A DNA stretch of 64,000 bases, taken from Aquilaria yunnanensis (Eukaryota; Streptophyta; Magnoliopsida; Malvales; Thymelaeaceae). Numbering within the stretch: position 1 is the first letter of the stretch; each line of letters starts with the position of its first letter. Positions 12,252 to 24,903 of the stretch are shown here, one piece after another. The notes under the pieces are model-generated. The model was given only the letters and a program-made list of their open reading frames with translations. It was not told where the DNA came from and searched no databases. The stretch spans positions 29,261,992-29,325,991 of the forward strand of contig CM077600.1 in assembly GCA_039654915.1 (NCBI GenBank), written 5' to 3'. The position numbers and the translations under genes were made by a program.

Positions 12252-13637
12252 TTATATCTAAGCCAAAATCCATTTTGGTCCTTCGAACTATAGTGACTCA
12301 GTGAGAAGAAACCCTACAATTTGATACGGTGCAACCCAATCCCGCAACTATGAACCATAACATATTTTACCCTTTTGAGACCAAAACTCTGATAGTTAGC
12401 TAACCTATAAAAAATGAGACAATTGCACATCTAGTCAGCCATCGTTTTTCTTATTCTATTTTATACCCTATACTTTCACATCTACAAATCTAGACCCCAA
12501 ATATGAAACATTTTAATTTTAATTTTTCCTAAAGTTTGAATGAAAACCCATAAAAAAATATATAATTAATTTAAAAAATATGATTAATTACAAAATAATT
12601 TTTATTTTTTACAAAAACATAGTAAACAATATTACAAATATAATTTACTAACAAAAATATATTCAATTAAAAATTTAATTTTTATTTTCTTTCAAGTTCG
12701 AATGAGAACCCAGTTATTTTATTAATTAAAATAATATAATTAATTACAAAATAAATTTTTATTTTTTTTGCAGAAAAGTACTAAAAAATAAAAGGTAAAC
12801 AATATTACAAATATAATTAATGAACAAAAAATATTTAATTGCAAAATAAAATTTTTGTTTATCTTCCTGTTCGAGTGAGGAGATGGTGGCATCATGGTTT
12901 GGGCAATTGGTTCGGCTGGCATCTTCCAATTCGCTCCACTCTACCATCTTTGTAGTGTCTCTTGTCTTTATTCTCTTCACAACTTTGTATCGTTCTAGCC
13001 AACACGGTAGTGCTCCACCGTATGCTCGATCCAATCTTTCGGGGCTTGAAGATGGCAATGATGGCAACCTAGCCATTAGAGCCAGTGGCGATGATGGTGA
13101 CTTGAGACTACTCGTGGTGGCAATGGCAATGGGGTGGAGGATGAAGTACAAGCAGGGGTGAAGGACGAACGACGGGATGAAGGATGAAGGACCGCAATCT
13201 TTTGGGTGGGAGTGGTAGTGGAAGACAGCAAATGTGGCAAGAAGGATGCTAGAGGGCAAAGGTGAGGATGGAGGAAGGTAGATTTGGAGGGCGGAGATAG
13301 GGATGGAGTTGGGGATGGTGGCGAGGAGGAGGGAGCAGAGGTGGTGGTGCAGAGATATGAGTTTAGGTTTAAAATTAATTATTATCAAGTGCTTGAAGTT
13401 ATATATTTTGTTATTTAGTTGCTAAGGTTTTAAACATTTACAATCATGCCACTAAACGGTTAAAAGTCAAATAATCTAAACATCAAGTTGACCAAGTTAC
13501 TGAGTTTAAAGAGTTAAGTGTCTTTACATTTTATAGTTTGATGGACTGGACCAAATTGCCTGAGTCATGTGGCAAGGACTAAAGTGACTGAGTCACTGTA
13601 ATTCGAGGGATCAAAAGAGATTTTAGCCTTTTATCTA
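12252..13637. mobile_element. Mutator-like non-autonomous element, Pack-MULE-like (element A)
   Basis: The left terminus (from 12261) contains GCCAAAATCCATTTTGGTCC and TATAGTGACTCAGT. The right terminus (to 13628), reverse-complemented, reads GGCTAAAATC, TTTTGATCC and ACAGTGACTCAGT, giving inverted repeats of at least 60 bp. The flanks TTATATCTA (12252-12260) and TTTTATCTA (13629-13637) are a 9-bp duplication with one mismatch. The interior (about 12870-13370) is GC-richer than the AT-rich arms and open in two overlapping frames (plus 12883-13161, minus 12759-13388), which suggests captured coding DNA. I do not recognise the source gene. Confidence 0.7.
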
Positions 13638-15835
13638 TTGAAAAACAAAAATTAGGCTCCCATAATTCAATTTGGGCTTGGGCCAATGGACCAATTAAAA
13701 TCAAAGGTCTCTCAAGTCCAACCAATGGCCCACATAAGGACCTATACCCTCTTATATGATGAGCATGAAGTGGGAACCACATAGGACAACTATTACTTAA
13801 ATTTAATGGTTCTTTTGAGATGAAAATTCACCATCTCATTCAAAGTGTCTTATTGTACAAGAGTTTTTCTCAAGGTTTATATAAATGTCTCACCATTCAT
13901 AAATGAGGTATTGATTTTTTTTTCTTGAGTTTTTTCACCTAAAACCTTGAATTATTTGAGTGTTAAGAGTACCAGCTTTCGCATGTACTCACGTGACCCA
14001 TTTATTTTTCTGGTGATCGTGGATCAAGATTCAATTTACTATTTCCGAAGTCAGGACTCGAGGTTGGAAGTATCATTAGTTCCCCTAAAGCAATTCTCCT
14101 TCTATTTGACTTCATTTTGATTTGGGAGTCTTAAAAAAAATGATTGATGATCGTGATCCGCGAGGAGATGATTGGAAGATGTTATTGATGGAATGTCGAA
14201 CAAGTAGATCTATTAGGATTTAGCTTTTAAATTTTTGTCTCTTGTGTTTCTTTTTTTTTTTTTTTTTCCATTTTGTGTTTGTCTCATTAAGGATAGATTT
14301 TCTTTTTTGTCTTGGGTTTGTTCCAGTTAACTTTGGATTATATATTTCAGTTACATTTTAGTTAAGATGGAGGTAGTGAACTCGTTTAAGCTATTTTTCT
14401 TTATATTATGTGTTACATAGACGCCATTAATAGGCCCACTGGAAGCATATTATGTTTCTGCTATTATTAAGTTATTTACGTCGTTGGTCGTATATGTCGT
14501 GGTTGTATATGTCGTATAACTTAATATTGATTGAAATGAAATCATTTTTACCGAGAGAAATTATATGCAATGGAAATTGCTTGGATACATATGGAAAATG
14601 AACATTCCATATGTATTTTTTAACTGCTAAGTAAACTATCCTACACAAAACGTTATAAATTTTTTGAAATACGTGGCGTTAGTCTTTCCTTCCCCCCTCC
14701 ACGCGCATGTTCGTGTTGCGTATGAACTACCCCGAGATCAAGGCGAATTGAGCTCAAAGTGATGGGCCAATCAATCTAGTTGGGCTAAATTCGGGGACTT
14801 CTGGTGTATGTAAAAGCTTTTTATGTCGCCTTCCTATTAGGGCCCCTATCTCCACTGTTCAGTAGTAATCGTATTTATAACTAATTTTTGAATTATTACT
14901 AGGAATGTAAATAAAAGACTCACAACATTGATGCATACGATATAATTCCAAAATTAATTGGTTTTTGACTGGTTTTGATTCTATGTTTTGGTATTAAAAG
15001 AGGAAGTAAGATGGAAGCAAGATATTGGGCTTTATACTTTTTTATAACAACAACAAGTGTTAAGCATTAGGCTAAAACTTTTGATGTTAATTGGTTTCAA
15101 CTTTTACCGTCTCTAGAATCTTATTCATACACAAAAAGTAATGAGGAAACCCAAAGTAATTGAACAAAATTCAGCAAGAGTAAGATCGCAAAATAAGAAT
15201 GGTTAAAACCCAAAACGGTCGTAAACCTCCTGCAGGTGGTCGGGCCCGAGCGATTTTGTATTGATTCCGATGGGAGCTTGAGGCCGATCGATTTTGGCGA
15301 GAGGCGGCCACAGACCAATGTCAGGTCAGGCCTGACTACGACCAATTGGTTTTGTGTCCTGTTCCGTGCTCAGGTGGAGCTACCGTCTAATTGGATTTGA
15401 TGGTATACGAAGCCATGGTCTTCGCCAAGCGATGTAGGATGCGATGCGTCAGAGCGTCAATTCTATCCGCTGTCTCAAAATCGTGGCTACGTTTCAACTC
15501 TTCCTGCCCCCGCGGAGCTTATAAAGCTTGCAATTTGTGGTTGAAACGTAACTACTGTAGTACATAGTTATCCACTTGATTTACTTTTAATTTCTCTAAA
15601 ATTCTTTGTATCACCATAAAAAGGTTTTTGTGATTTAATAACATTACGGTTTATTATTAGGAAAGGTGAGTAGCCATCACACACAAACACACACCCACAC
15701 AAATATAACTTGGCTATTATATATATGTGATGAAAGGTAATGATACCCGAGAAAGGGAGCGACAAACTATTACATATCACTTATAGTGACAAAAGTAGCA
15801 TATGCATCATCAAATAACCCTCATTTGTCACCCCA
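13638..15835. other. Intergenic, no gene recognised
   Basis: The sequence around 13650-14100 contains a TATATAA (about 13879) and phrases of the kind seen in retrotransposon LTRs, but I could not set boundaries. At 15220-15530 there is a GC-richer patch with only short open frames. No RNA gene seen. Confidence 0.4.
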
Positions 15836-17885
15836 ACCAACAAGGATACAAATTTGTCATATTGATCATATTTATGAAAAAAAAAGTGCTAATTATGTTA
15901 TGAATTCAAAACATAAGTTGTGACCAATTCGAAAGAGCTAAAAAAAAATTAAATGTCTAAAAGGTGATGTTAACAAATTTGGTAAATAGAAAATATATGA
16001 CATATCCCAATGTAGTGAATTGGGATTTCAAAAGTAATCGGAGTCTTAAGTGTCACTCATAAAAGTTGGAACCTACAACATAAAAGCAAAAAAATTAGGA
16101 CGACAAAATGGTAAAAATGACTATTTTAAAAATTTGAGGGCCAAAAGACATAACAACAAACAAAGGGAAGACCAATTATGTATTTTGCCTTGTTTAGGCC
16201 CCAAAAATTAGCAAAAAGAAAAAACAAAGCATTTTCAAGATATATATATACTTCGTTGTAAAGCAACCAATGAAAATACAAATTTTTCATATTGATTATA
16301 TTTATAAAGGAAAAAGTACTAAAAAAAGTTATAAATTCAAAAATAAATTATGATTAATTCAAAAGATCTAAAAAAATTTAAAATGTCTAAAAGGTGTTAA
16401 TAACAAATTTGTTCAATAGAACATATGACATGAAACCAATTCAGTGGATTTGGAATTTCAAGAGAAATCGAGGCATTGTCGCTTATGAAAGTTGGGGGCT
16501 AAAACATAAATATCATGGATATAATGCACGTATGTTTAATTAGACATAGTGCTAATTTTACAATTTTAGCCCTTATTATTTCAAAAAAACCTCTCACAAT
16601 TCTATTTTCTTCAACAAAAAAAACAATGCTCCAAATGAGATACGAGAATAGGAGAGGCGGCTCGATGCGGCAGCAACGACATGATGCGAAGCAACAGTGT
16701 GATGCACGATTTTAGTTGAGGTTTGGCGGACAACGCTCGGATAATATGATTCGAGCAAATGATCGGTAGACGACCGACAGATTGAAATGGCGAGCGAGAT
16801 CAAGAGATCCGATGAGAGGACAAGCGACAAACGAAAGATCAGACGAGAGAAAAAAAGAGTGCCGATGAGAGGACAATTGACAGATGGCAAGATCAAGCAG
16901 GTGGCAAGGAGAACGCAACCGAAGGAGAGAAAAATAGCATTTAAAGTGCCAAAATCTAAGCCGATTCGAGCAAATGATCGCCAGAAATCCAAGGCGATGT
17001 GAGACAAAAAGACTAGAAGACATTTTAATATTTAGACACTTTTTTAATTTTGAATACATTTATTTATTAGAGAAATAAATTATTTACATATTACTTGAGA
17101 CATTTTGTAATTTTTCTTTACACACTTTTATACGGCATTTTAAATGGTTATTTAGACATTTTTTTATTATAAAAATAATTTGTTTGCATATTGCTTTAGA
17201 CATTTTGTAACTTCTTTTTAGACACTTTTAAACATTCATTCATACACTTTTATTGTTACAAATAGTTATTTTTGAAGAGAGTAAATTGTTTACGTATTAG
17301 TTCAGACACTTTTAAATATTTCTTTAGACATTTTTTGGTATCCATTTCAAACACTTTTCATTTTTTTGAAAAATTTTCTTATTTTTCTAATACTAATAAA
17401 TTATTTACAAATTATTTCAGACACTTTCAAATATTACATTAGACATTTTTACATATTTTTTTAGATACATTTGCTCATTACTTTAAATACTTATACAATG
17501 ACAAATATTCTCACAGTACACGACATCTTGGAGGAAGTACGATGACGGCAACATCCTAACGTATGGTGGCGACAGCGGTAGCGGTAGCGCCGATACCGAA
17601 GGAGACAACAATAACAAGCTAGGGTTTTTATAGAGAAGAGTATTTTAACTAAGGGTATTTTTATCAATTTTTATGATGATTTATGTTTTATATATAGAAG
17701 ATTAAGATTTGTGTTAGTATGTCTAATTAGACATAGACATAGGTGCATAATAAAATCATTAAAACATAAAAACCAAGAGTATAGGACAAAGTGACAAAAA
17801 TTCCTATTTTCAAAGTTTGGGGCCTAGACGGCATTGCTGGAAACAAATGGAGGAGTAATTATGTAATTATCCCTTGTGACCCAAA
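15836..17885. repeat. Direct duplication (~0.4 kb unit) later split by a Mutator-like element
   Basis: Copy 1 is about 15836-16201. Copy 2 starts at about 16266 and continues to 16510, then resumes after the inserted element at about 17771-17885. Matching landmarks are ACAAATTTGTCATATTGATC/ACAAATTTTTCATATTGATT, AATGTCTAAAAGGTG in both copies, and AATTATGTATTTTGCC/AATTATGTAATTATCC at the two right ends. Confidence 0.7.
16511..17759. mobile_element. Mutator-like non-autonomous element (element B)
   Basis: It is flanked by a perfect 11-bp duplication, TAAAACATAAA, at 16500-16510 and 17760-17770. The ends share an inverted AT.ATGCAC.TATGT motif followed by TAATTAGACATA. It interrupts the second copy of the surrounding duplication. 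The interior has a GC-richer open segment (minus 16594-17007, plus 16787-17002). About 450 bp (17030-17480) is then built from degenerate repeats of TTAGACACTTTT or TTAGACATTTT. No transposase motif seen. Confidence 0.7.
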
Positions 17886-18771
17886 AAAACAGTTTCATAA
17901 AAAAGAAAAAGCAAAAGTATGATAATGTAACAGGGCTGCAGTGGTCTTAGTAAATATAATTTCTTTGCGTACGTGATACGTCTACACACAAATATATATT
18001 TCGAAATAGAAGCATGGTTCCGAACATTCAACACCAATGAGAACACAATAGAATATAAACAAGGTTAACAACCATTGAACCAATAGAAAAAGCCAATAGT
18101 TACTATCGAAAAAAGAAAAAAGAGCCAATAGTAAAAGATGGGTACCAGTACCACAGTTCTAAAGGGCAATCCCCCTTTAATCCCTGCTTGACCAAGCACT
18201 CTTGCTAGCAAAATTTGAAAGTATATGTTCGTTTATAAAATAAAATATGTTTATTTTGTAGGAAAATTACAAAAATTCCATGAGATTTATTCTAATTTAC
18301 CATTGTCTTGTATTATTATCTCATTTAGGTTTCTGAAACATAGTTACACATCCATTCATTTTAAAAAATAAAAAAATGCACACACCAATTCATGGAATGT
18401 CAAACAAAAAATATTGTTAATAAAGAAGAATGGCTAGTCAACACAAACGAGTAAATTTAATGTCTTTTAGAATTAGAAAACATAATTCTCTTTAGAAAAA
18501 TCATCATATCTAGTCATTTATGTTTGATAAATTATCATATTCAATCTTCTGTGTTTGTCTAAACACAATTTTTGGTCAAAAATATTTTTATTTGATATTC
18601 TTGGAATTAGTTAATAATTTTTTAATGTTCAAAATGAATTGTACAAGTGTAACTCTAAATTTCAAAAAAATTAAAAATGTAATATATTTCTCAAAATAGG
18701 TTAGATAACTGCAGGTTGGGGCATGAGTTTTTTTTAATAATTTTTCCCGTTTCATATCTCCGCTACGTTCT
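17886..18771. other. Intergenic, nothing recognised
   Basis: AT-rich sequence between two Mutator-like elements. Short ORFs only; no repeat boundaries found. Confidence 0.45.
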
Positions 18772-18781
18772 AAAAAATAAC

Positions 18782-20230
18782 GGGTAAAATTCATCATGGG
18801 TCACCTAGCTTATTTTTTTGTCCTATCCAGGTACCTTACCTTTATTTTGTCCTAGCGAGATACCTTTCCTCTTATTGCGCATCCAGTTCAGCTACTTTCC
18901 GTCAAATTGGTCGTTAAATTGGATGGAAAATGATGAAGTGGCATTAAATAATACTAAAATAAACTTAAAATAACAACTTCAGTCCTCAAAATATTTCAAC
19001 TACTAATTCTAACCCTTAAAATTTCACTTAAGCCAATTCTACCCCTCTCATCCCGTTCACCGCCACCTCCCACGCTTCCCCCGCAAATCGGAGCGACTGC
19101 CGTTTCCGGCAATGATGCTCGTTGCCGTCAGTTGATGCCCATTGTCAAATGGGAACTCTGCCCATCGCCGCCTTGTGGGTCGATTCTTCCCGTCAGAAGC
19201 CGATCCTCTTCAGCTTCCCGTCCGCCTAGCCTCGCGTCGCAAACTTGCTCTAGGACCCATATCGCCGCCGTCCACGCTCAATCGGAGGAAGATCGTGCTT
19301 CTCCCGCCGCTCCGGATCGCGTCCTCCCTACCTCCCGTCGCCTCCGAAATCTCCATGAGCCGTTCGCCTCCCTGCCAAGGTCACCTCTCCCTCTGCAGTA
19401 GAGCCCAGGCCGTTGCTCCTTCCTCCCTCATCGGAGAACGGAGAATTCAAAGAAAGATCCGCTCGAGACCCACTATCCGAACCGATTTCATTAGTCCGAC
19501 CCATTCAGTCTTTAATCGGAGCGACTGCCGTTTTCGGCGATGATGCTCGTTGCCGTCATTTGATGCCCATTGTCGGATGGGAACTCTGCCCATCGCCGCC
19601 TTATGGGTCGATTCTTCCCGTCAGAAGCCGATCCTCTTCAGCTTCCCGTCCGCCTAGCCTCGCGTCGCAAACTTGCTCCATGACCCATATCGCCGCCATC
19701 CACGCTCAATCGGAGGAAGATCGTGCTTCTCCCGCCGCTCCGGATCGCGTCCTCCCTGCCTCCCATCGCCTCCGAAATCTCCATGAGTCGTCCGCCTCCC
19801 TGCCAAGGTCGCCTCTCCCTCTGCAGTAGAGCCCAGGCCGTTGCTCCTTCCTCCCTCGTCGGAGAACGAAGAATTCGAAGAAAGATCCGCTCGAGACCTG
19901 CTATCCGAACCGATTTCATTAGTCCGACCCATTCAGTCTTCTTCTGTGGTTGGTTGAACAAACTCTGCCCGAGAATTGGCTTAAGTGAAATTTTAAGGGT
20001 TAGAATTAGTAGTTGAAATATTTTGAGGACTGAAGTTGTTATTTTAAGTTTATTTTAGTATTATTTAATGCCACTTCATCATTTTCCATCCAATTTAATG
20101 ACCAATTTGACGGAAAGTAGCTGAACAGGATGCGCAATAAGAGGAAAGGTATCTCGCTAGGACAAAATAAAGGTAAGGTATCCGGATAGGACAAAAAAAT
20201 AAGCTAGGTGACCCATGATGAATTTTACCC
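18782..20230. mobile_element. Mutator-like element with ~245-bp inverted repeats (element C), Pack-MULE-like
   Basis: Long, nearly identical terminal inverted repeats occupy about 18782-19030 and 19980-20230; the outermost bases are GGGTAAAATTCATCATGGGT in both orientations. A perfect 10-bp target duplication, AAAAAATAAC, lies at 18772-18781 and 20231-20240. The interior is GC-rich, unlike everything around it, and consists of an exact-register 428-bp tandem duplication. The interior is open in several frames but encodes Ser/Pro/Arg-rich sequence I cannot assign. No MURA transposase is present, so any movement would depend on an autonomous relative. Confidence 0.88.
19086..19941. repeat. 428-bp tandem duplication inside Mutator-like element C
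   Basis: Unit 1 is 19086-19513 and unit 2 is 19514-19941, both starting AATCGGAGCGACTGCCGTTT and ending near ACCCATTCAGTCTT. The units differ at only a few per cent of positions and show no obvious indels over 428 bp. The first unit's end abuts the second unit's start without spacer. Confidence 0.85.
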
Positions 20231-20240
20231 AAAAAATAAC

Positions 20241-20725
20241 TATATCAATACTCTTAGAAACATAATAATTACAAAACTACCACCAAATCTTGAACAAACA
20301 TTTTTTATAAAATAATTTTTTTTTAAGAAACAACAATTTTTACTGAAAGAAATAAGATTTGGTATGAAAGTGACAAAACTGATATAACCTAGAAAATGAT
20401 TGTCACATTTCATCAATAATTTGTAAAGTGAACAATACTTTACAAAACAACTGATAATTCTAATGAATGAAATAACATCTTTACTAAAAGAAATAATATT
20501 AAATGTAACATTTCTTACTAAATACACACCATTTTATGAAACAACAAAATTCTCATGAACAGAATAACATTTATTACTCAAATAAACAACATTATATTAA
20601 CAATAATTGTTACGAAATGAGCAACAATTCATTATAAATGAACAATAATGGTTCTAAAACAACAATTCATTATACGGAATGAATAATGTTGTTTGCTTAT
20701 ATGTACATCTACATACATACATACA

Positions 20726-20772
<47 letters not shown>

Positions 20773-23422
20773 GTAAGAAATTATATAATGTTATATATAT
20801 GGTAGCATTTCCTAATATCTACTAAAACTATCATTTCTTATTCATTAGTTGGTATTATTGTTTCTTTTAACCGATATTGTTGTTTATTTACAATATTGTC
20901 ATTGTTGTTCATTTTGTCAATAGTGTTGCTTATTGATCTAATTTATTGTTTGTTTAGTTAATGCTGTTGTTCCAACTTGATGAGATTTATCTTTTATTCC
21001 ACATTTGTTCTCTCATAATTGGTTTTCGTTAGCTCGATATAGTTGTTCATTTGCTCCAAATAATTGTTTCTTCAATCAAGTTTGTTGTTCATCTATGAAA
21101 ACAAGGTTACAGAGAAACCAAAGAAGTATAGCGTCACAAACACAAGGTTTAAAAAAGGGGAAAAAAGTCTACTCAATTAGAAGAACACACAGTCACAAGC
21201 ATTAGCTACAATTAGCTCCAACTCTTTTGAGTCAACAGTCATAAAATTCAAGCGTCAATTCAACATAACTATAAGAGTATGAAATCAGGTCTAGAAAAAA
21301 CAATGAAGTAGAGAGAGTCCAAGAGAGATGTAAAAATAAAAACCATATCTAGAACAACTAAGATAAAAAAGCTTTAATTTAATAAAAAATGTTTCAACAA
21401 GAATCCATTCAACAGAAAAACACAAGGAAGTCGAAACCATCTCCTCAATAACATGAAGGCTTGAATTAGGCTCTTATAAATGGCTAAGCACTTGATGAAG
21501 GCGGTGGTAGCAGTGTGAATTATGAGTTACAAAGTATTCCTATGGTTATCATGGTGGAGGTAAAGGTGATGGCACTACGAGGCCTGTTTCATGATGACTT
21601 TCTTCATTTCACTGGGGTTCCCACAGGATCAGAATGAAGGAAAAGATGTCAGAAATGATCCATAAAATGTTTTGGGGATGGAGAGGGGATGTATCAGGGA
21701 GAGATCATTTTTTAATGATGGCAAAATCATAAATAATAGGAACACTAAAGTGTTGTGCTTGGATTAAGTGTATGTTATTCACATCCTTATAAAAAAACAT
21801 ACAAATATTCATTTCCCTTATGTTAAACGTGTTTACAATTTTTCACAATACTTAATGCAAGCACACTGATATGGTTTAAAGGAAGAACCGGGTTCCAAAT
21901 ACTAGCTTATGACAAATGAAAATGCTACAAAACCTCAATTGAAGGTTAAAGGGTTTAGAACCTCATGTTTCTTGCATGTAAAACCAAACGAATTTTAAAA
22001 TTTGACAACATATTCATTTTCATTTTAAAAGTTAACAACATACTTGTTTTTGTTTTTACTCACTTTTTTCTCCGGGAAAAAAATATTTACAAGCAATGGT
22101 ATTTAAAATAATTTGGAAATGATAAAGGGTGAATTGCAAGTTTTTAAAAACCTAGAGTGCATTGAACAATATTTGACATTTTTGCCACCCTTTTAGCAAA
22201 ACAAGGCAAATAACTCGAACCGACCTCGGCGTAGGCAGTGTCATCGACCTGCTCTTTCATCTCACTATGATCCTACCCTATGGATGTTGAAATTTGTTTT
22301 CACTTGTTTTTTTTCTTAGTCATAGAACAAAATGTCTGAAAATTAGAGATACTAATATGTGACTAATTTAATAGTCATTTTGGACACTTTTAATTTTTTC
22401 ATAACTATAAGATACTTGTGAATTATGTTTTATCATAGAGGTCATTAATTCGATCACACATTATAACAATAAAACAATCTCAAATGAGTATATGAATTAG
22501 TGCATGAGTAAAATAAATTTGTATAATTTTGAAAGAATGTTAATGATGTTGGGTAAAAACTTTTATGAGAATATAACTTCAACAAAATTGAGGTATTCAG
22601 AGACGGGCGAGAACTCTAAAATTGAAATTGACCTGATTTGCTACTAAAGTGCAGACTAGATTGTAGACAAGCCTCTTTCTATATAAAGAGAGCTGCAGCT
22701 ATTTACTTTATATAAAAAGTGAGGAATGATCGAATGTATGCAAAGAAGATATATAAAAGAGAGATAGTGATTTGAAGATTTAAGCTGGATGTTCCAATTA
22801 AAAAAAAAAAGTTATATGTTTATATTAGAATTCAAAAATTTCCTTCCTCGCTTAGAACTCAATCTAGTTGAACACAAGATTTGATGACTAAGGGGTTAGC
22901 ATCGACCAATTACGTGTGCTGGTTTTTTTATACATAGAAATCCCGATGATATAAAAAAAATCAAGGTATTCATGAGTATAAGAAAGAAATTAAATATAAA
23001 AAATAATATTCTCTAAATAAAAATATATAAATGACAACCTAAAAAAAAGTAGAATGATTATCTTTTCTAGGTATTGGAATTTGAAATCCCAGATTTTTAT
23101 GAAAGTTCCAGCATAACCAATTTAGCTTGTCACGTGCAATGAGCATCGTATGGATGGCTCAGGTTCAAGTAGTGGTATCCTACTCTCTTTCAGCTTTAGC
23201 TTCCGATTAGTGGTAAAATGTAGTTGAGTTCCTTTAGCTTTTGTACAGCTAGCCATGTTTCTTTTCTAACATTCTTAATGTATTATCTAACTTCTTATAC
23301 TTGTAATACTTTTGAATGTAAAAAAAATTAAAACTCAATTGTATCTAAGTAGTATGTTTTTTTTAATAGAAATTAAGCACTGATCATACTATCATTAATG
23401 GCTCAATTAAGAAGTCATGAGT
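20241..23422. other. Intergenic, AT-rich, no gene recognised
   Basis: 20241-20700 is rich in AACAACAA/AATAACAT-type words and 20800-21090 in the complementary TTGTTGTT/ATTGTT words, so the two halves may form a decayed inverted repeat around the microsatellite at 20711-20771. From 21100 to 23420 I see only short ORFs and no family match. Confidence 0.4.
20711..20771. repeat. Microsatellite (ACAT)n followed by (AT)n
   Basis: About ten ACAT units run directly into about nine AT units. Confidence 0.9.
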
Positions 23423-23431
23423 AATATTTAT

Positions 23432-24522
23432 GGCCTAACTACATAATAGCCTATGAACTTTTCCAACTTGAGCAAGTTGATCCAAAACTCACTACTCACT
23501 AAAATTTGATCCCTGAACTTTGAAAAGCTATGCAAGTTAGTCTAATTACTACAGTAACTAACAGACTGTGTATAGGTGATGGTGATGAGGATGGTTGAGG
23601 TGGAGTAGTTGGGAAACATAAAGTCGACAAAGGAATAGACCAATCAAAGTTGGGGAAGACTGTCGAAGAAGAAGGCGGAGGGGCAGGAGTTAGGGCTCAG
23701 GGCAACAAATGGGCTTGGCCTTGGAGAGAGGTTAGGCTCCGCTAGAAGAGGAGGTTTGACAAAGTTGATGAGGTCTGAGAAAGATTTCAAAATTTTGGGG
23801 AGGGTATTGATGAAGGAGATGAAGGAAATTTTAACGAGGCCAACGATTTTGTGAGCCAAAGATCTGATGGCTGCAATTTATAAATGAGATGAAAGAAAGA
23901 GGAACATAGATGAAGAAGATCGGTTGATTGTCAAAGACTCAATTTTATTTTTAATTTTAGTAGAAAAAGTTGTGTCTACTGGTTAGACTCTTCAACAGTG
24001 GAATAACTATTTTCTCTCCAACTAGGTAAAAATGATAAAATTATTAAAAAGAGAAAAATATATATTAATTTGTAATGATAATTTTTTATGGAGATTATTA
24101 TCTAAATGAAAGTAATATATAATTTTTATCTAATTATACAAATTATATGATTTATTAATTTTTATGTAAATAAATTTTAATATATAATTATACAAATGGT
24201 GTTTTTATGTAAATAAAATCGGTTGCATCAATTGGCTTCCAATTCATGCAATTATATTGATATGATAAAAGAGAGAGAGAGAGAGGCTTGGCTCGGCTGA
24301 GGCTAGGAGACCACCCAAAACATAGTTAGAGGCCCAACCACAGCCGTACTCCGCCTCAGCCATCCAGATCACCATCACCTAAACCCGCCTGTTAGTTACT
24401 GTATTAATTGGACTAACTTGTATAGTTTTTTAAAGTTCAAGGGTCAAGTTTTAATAAGTAGTGAGTTTTGGACCAGATCGCTCGATTTGGAAAAGTTCAG
24501 GGGCTATTTCTGTAGTTAATCC
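23432..24522. mobile_element. Mutator-like non-autonomous element (element D) just upstream of the invertase gene
   Basis: Terminal inverted repeats of about 130-140 bp: the left arm (23432-23570) and the reverse complement of the right arm (24385-24522) share GAACTTTTCCAA, CCAAAACTCACTACT and ACAGTAACTAACAG. A perfect 9-bp duplication, AATATTTAT, lies at 23423-23431 and 24523-24531. The interior includes a GC-richer open segment (minus 23644-23859), a very AT-rich stretch and a short (GA)n run near 24272. It ends about 380 bp before the invertase start codon. Confidence 0.85.
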
Positions 24523-24903
24523 AATATTTATTGACAATTTTTCTTTTTCTGCAAATTGACAGTCGTTGCGGCTTTGTCCAAAATAACAAAAGTCTCGACT
24601 TGTTCCAACGCGACGTCGCCATCCCCTCTCATAAAAAGCGAGCGACTTCCCCATTTGCCTGCCCTATTACTATTAGGCGCATTTTCTTTAGCCACCGAGA
24701 GGCAGCCTATATCAGTTGGTTTGTCTGCAACTGCAACATCCTCAAATTTCAAACCTCTTGGCTCTATTATTGTCGTCCATCACCATTGTTTTTGTTGCTT
24801 GGATCTCTAAATCAAGCCAAGGAACCGAAGGACCCAATAATTCATAACTTCTTATACCACTCATCCAAATACCTCCTCCCATCTCTTCGAGTTGTTCTTC
24901 CCG

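Noticed and set aside
12759..13388. 209-codon minus-strand ORF
   Set aside because: It spans the interior of Mutator-like element A plus part of its AT-rich arm, is Ser/Pro/Leu-rich, and overlaps an equally open plus-strand frame. No domain recognised.
19132..19961. Several overlapping ORFs of 90-140 codons on both strands in a GC-rich block
   Set aside because: They lie wholly inside Mutator-like element C, are duplicated with the 428-bp unit, are open in several frames because of composition, and show no conserved domain. Treated as element cargo, not host genes.
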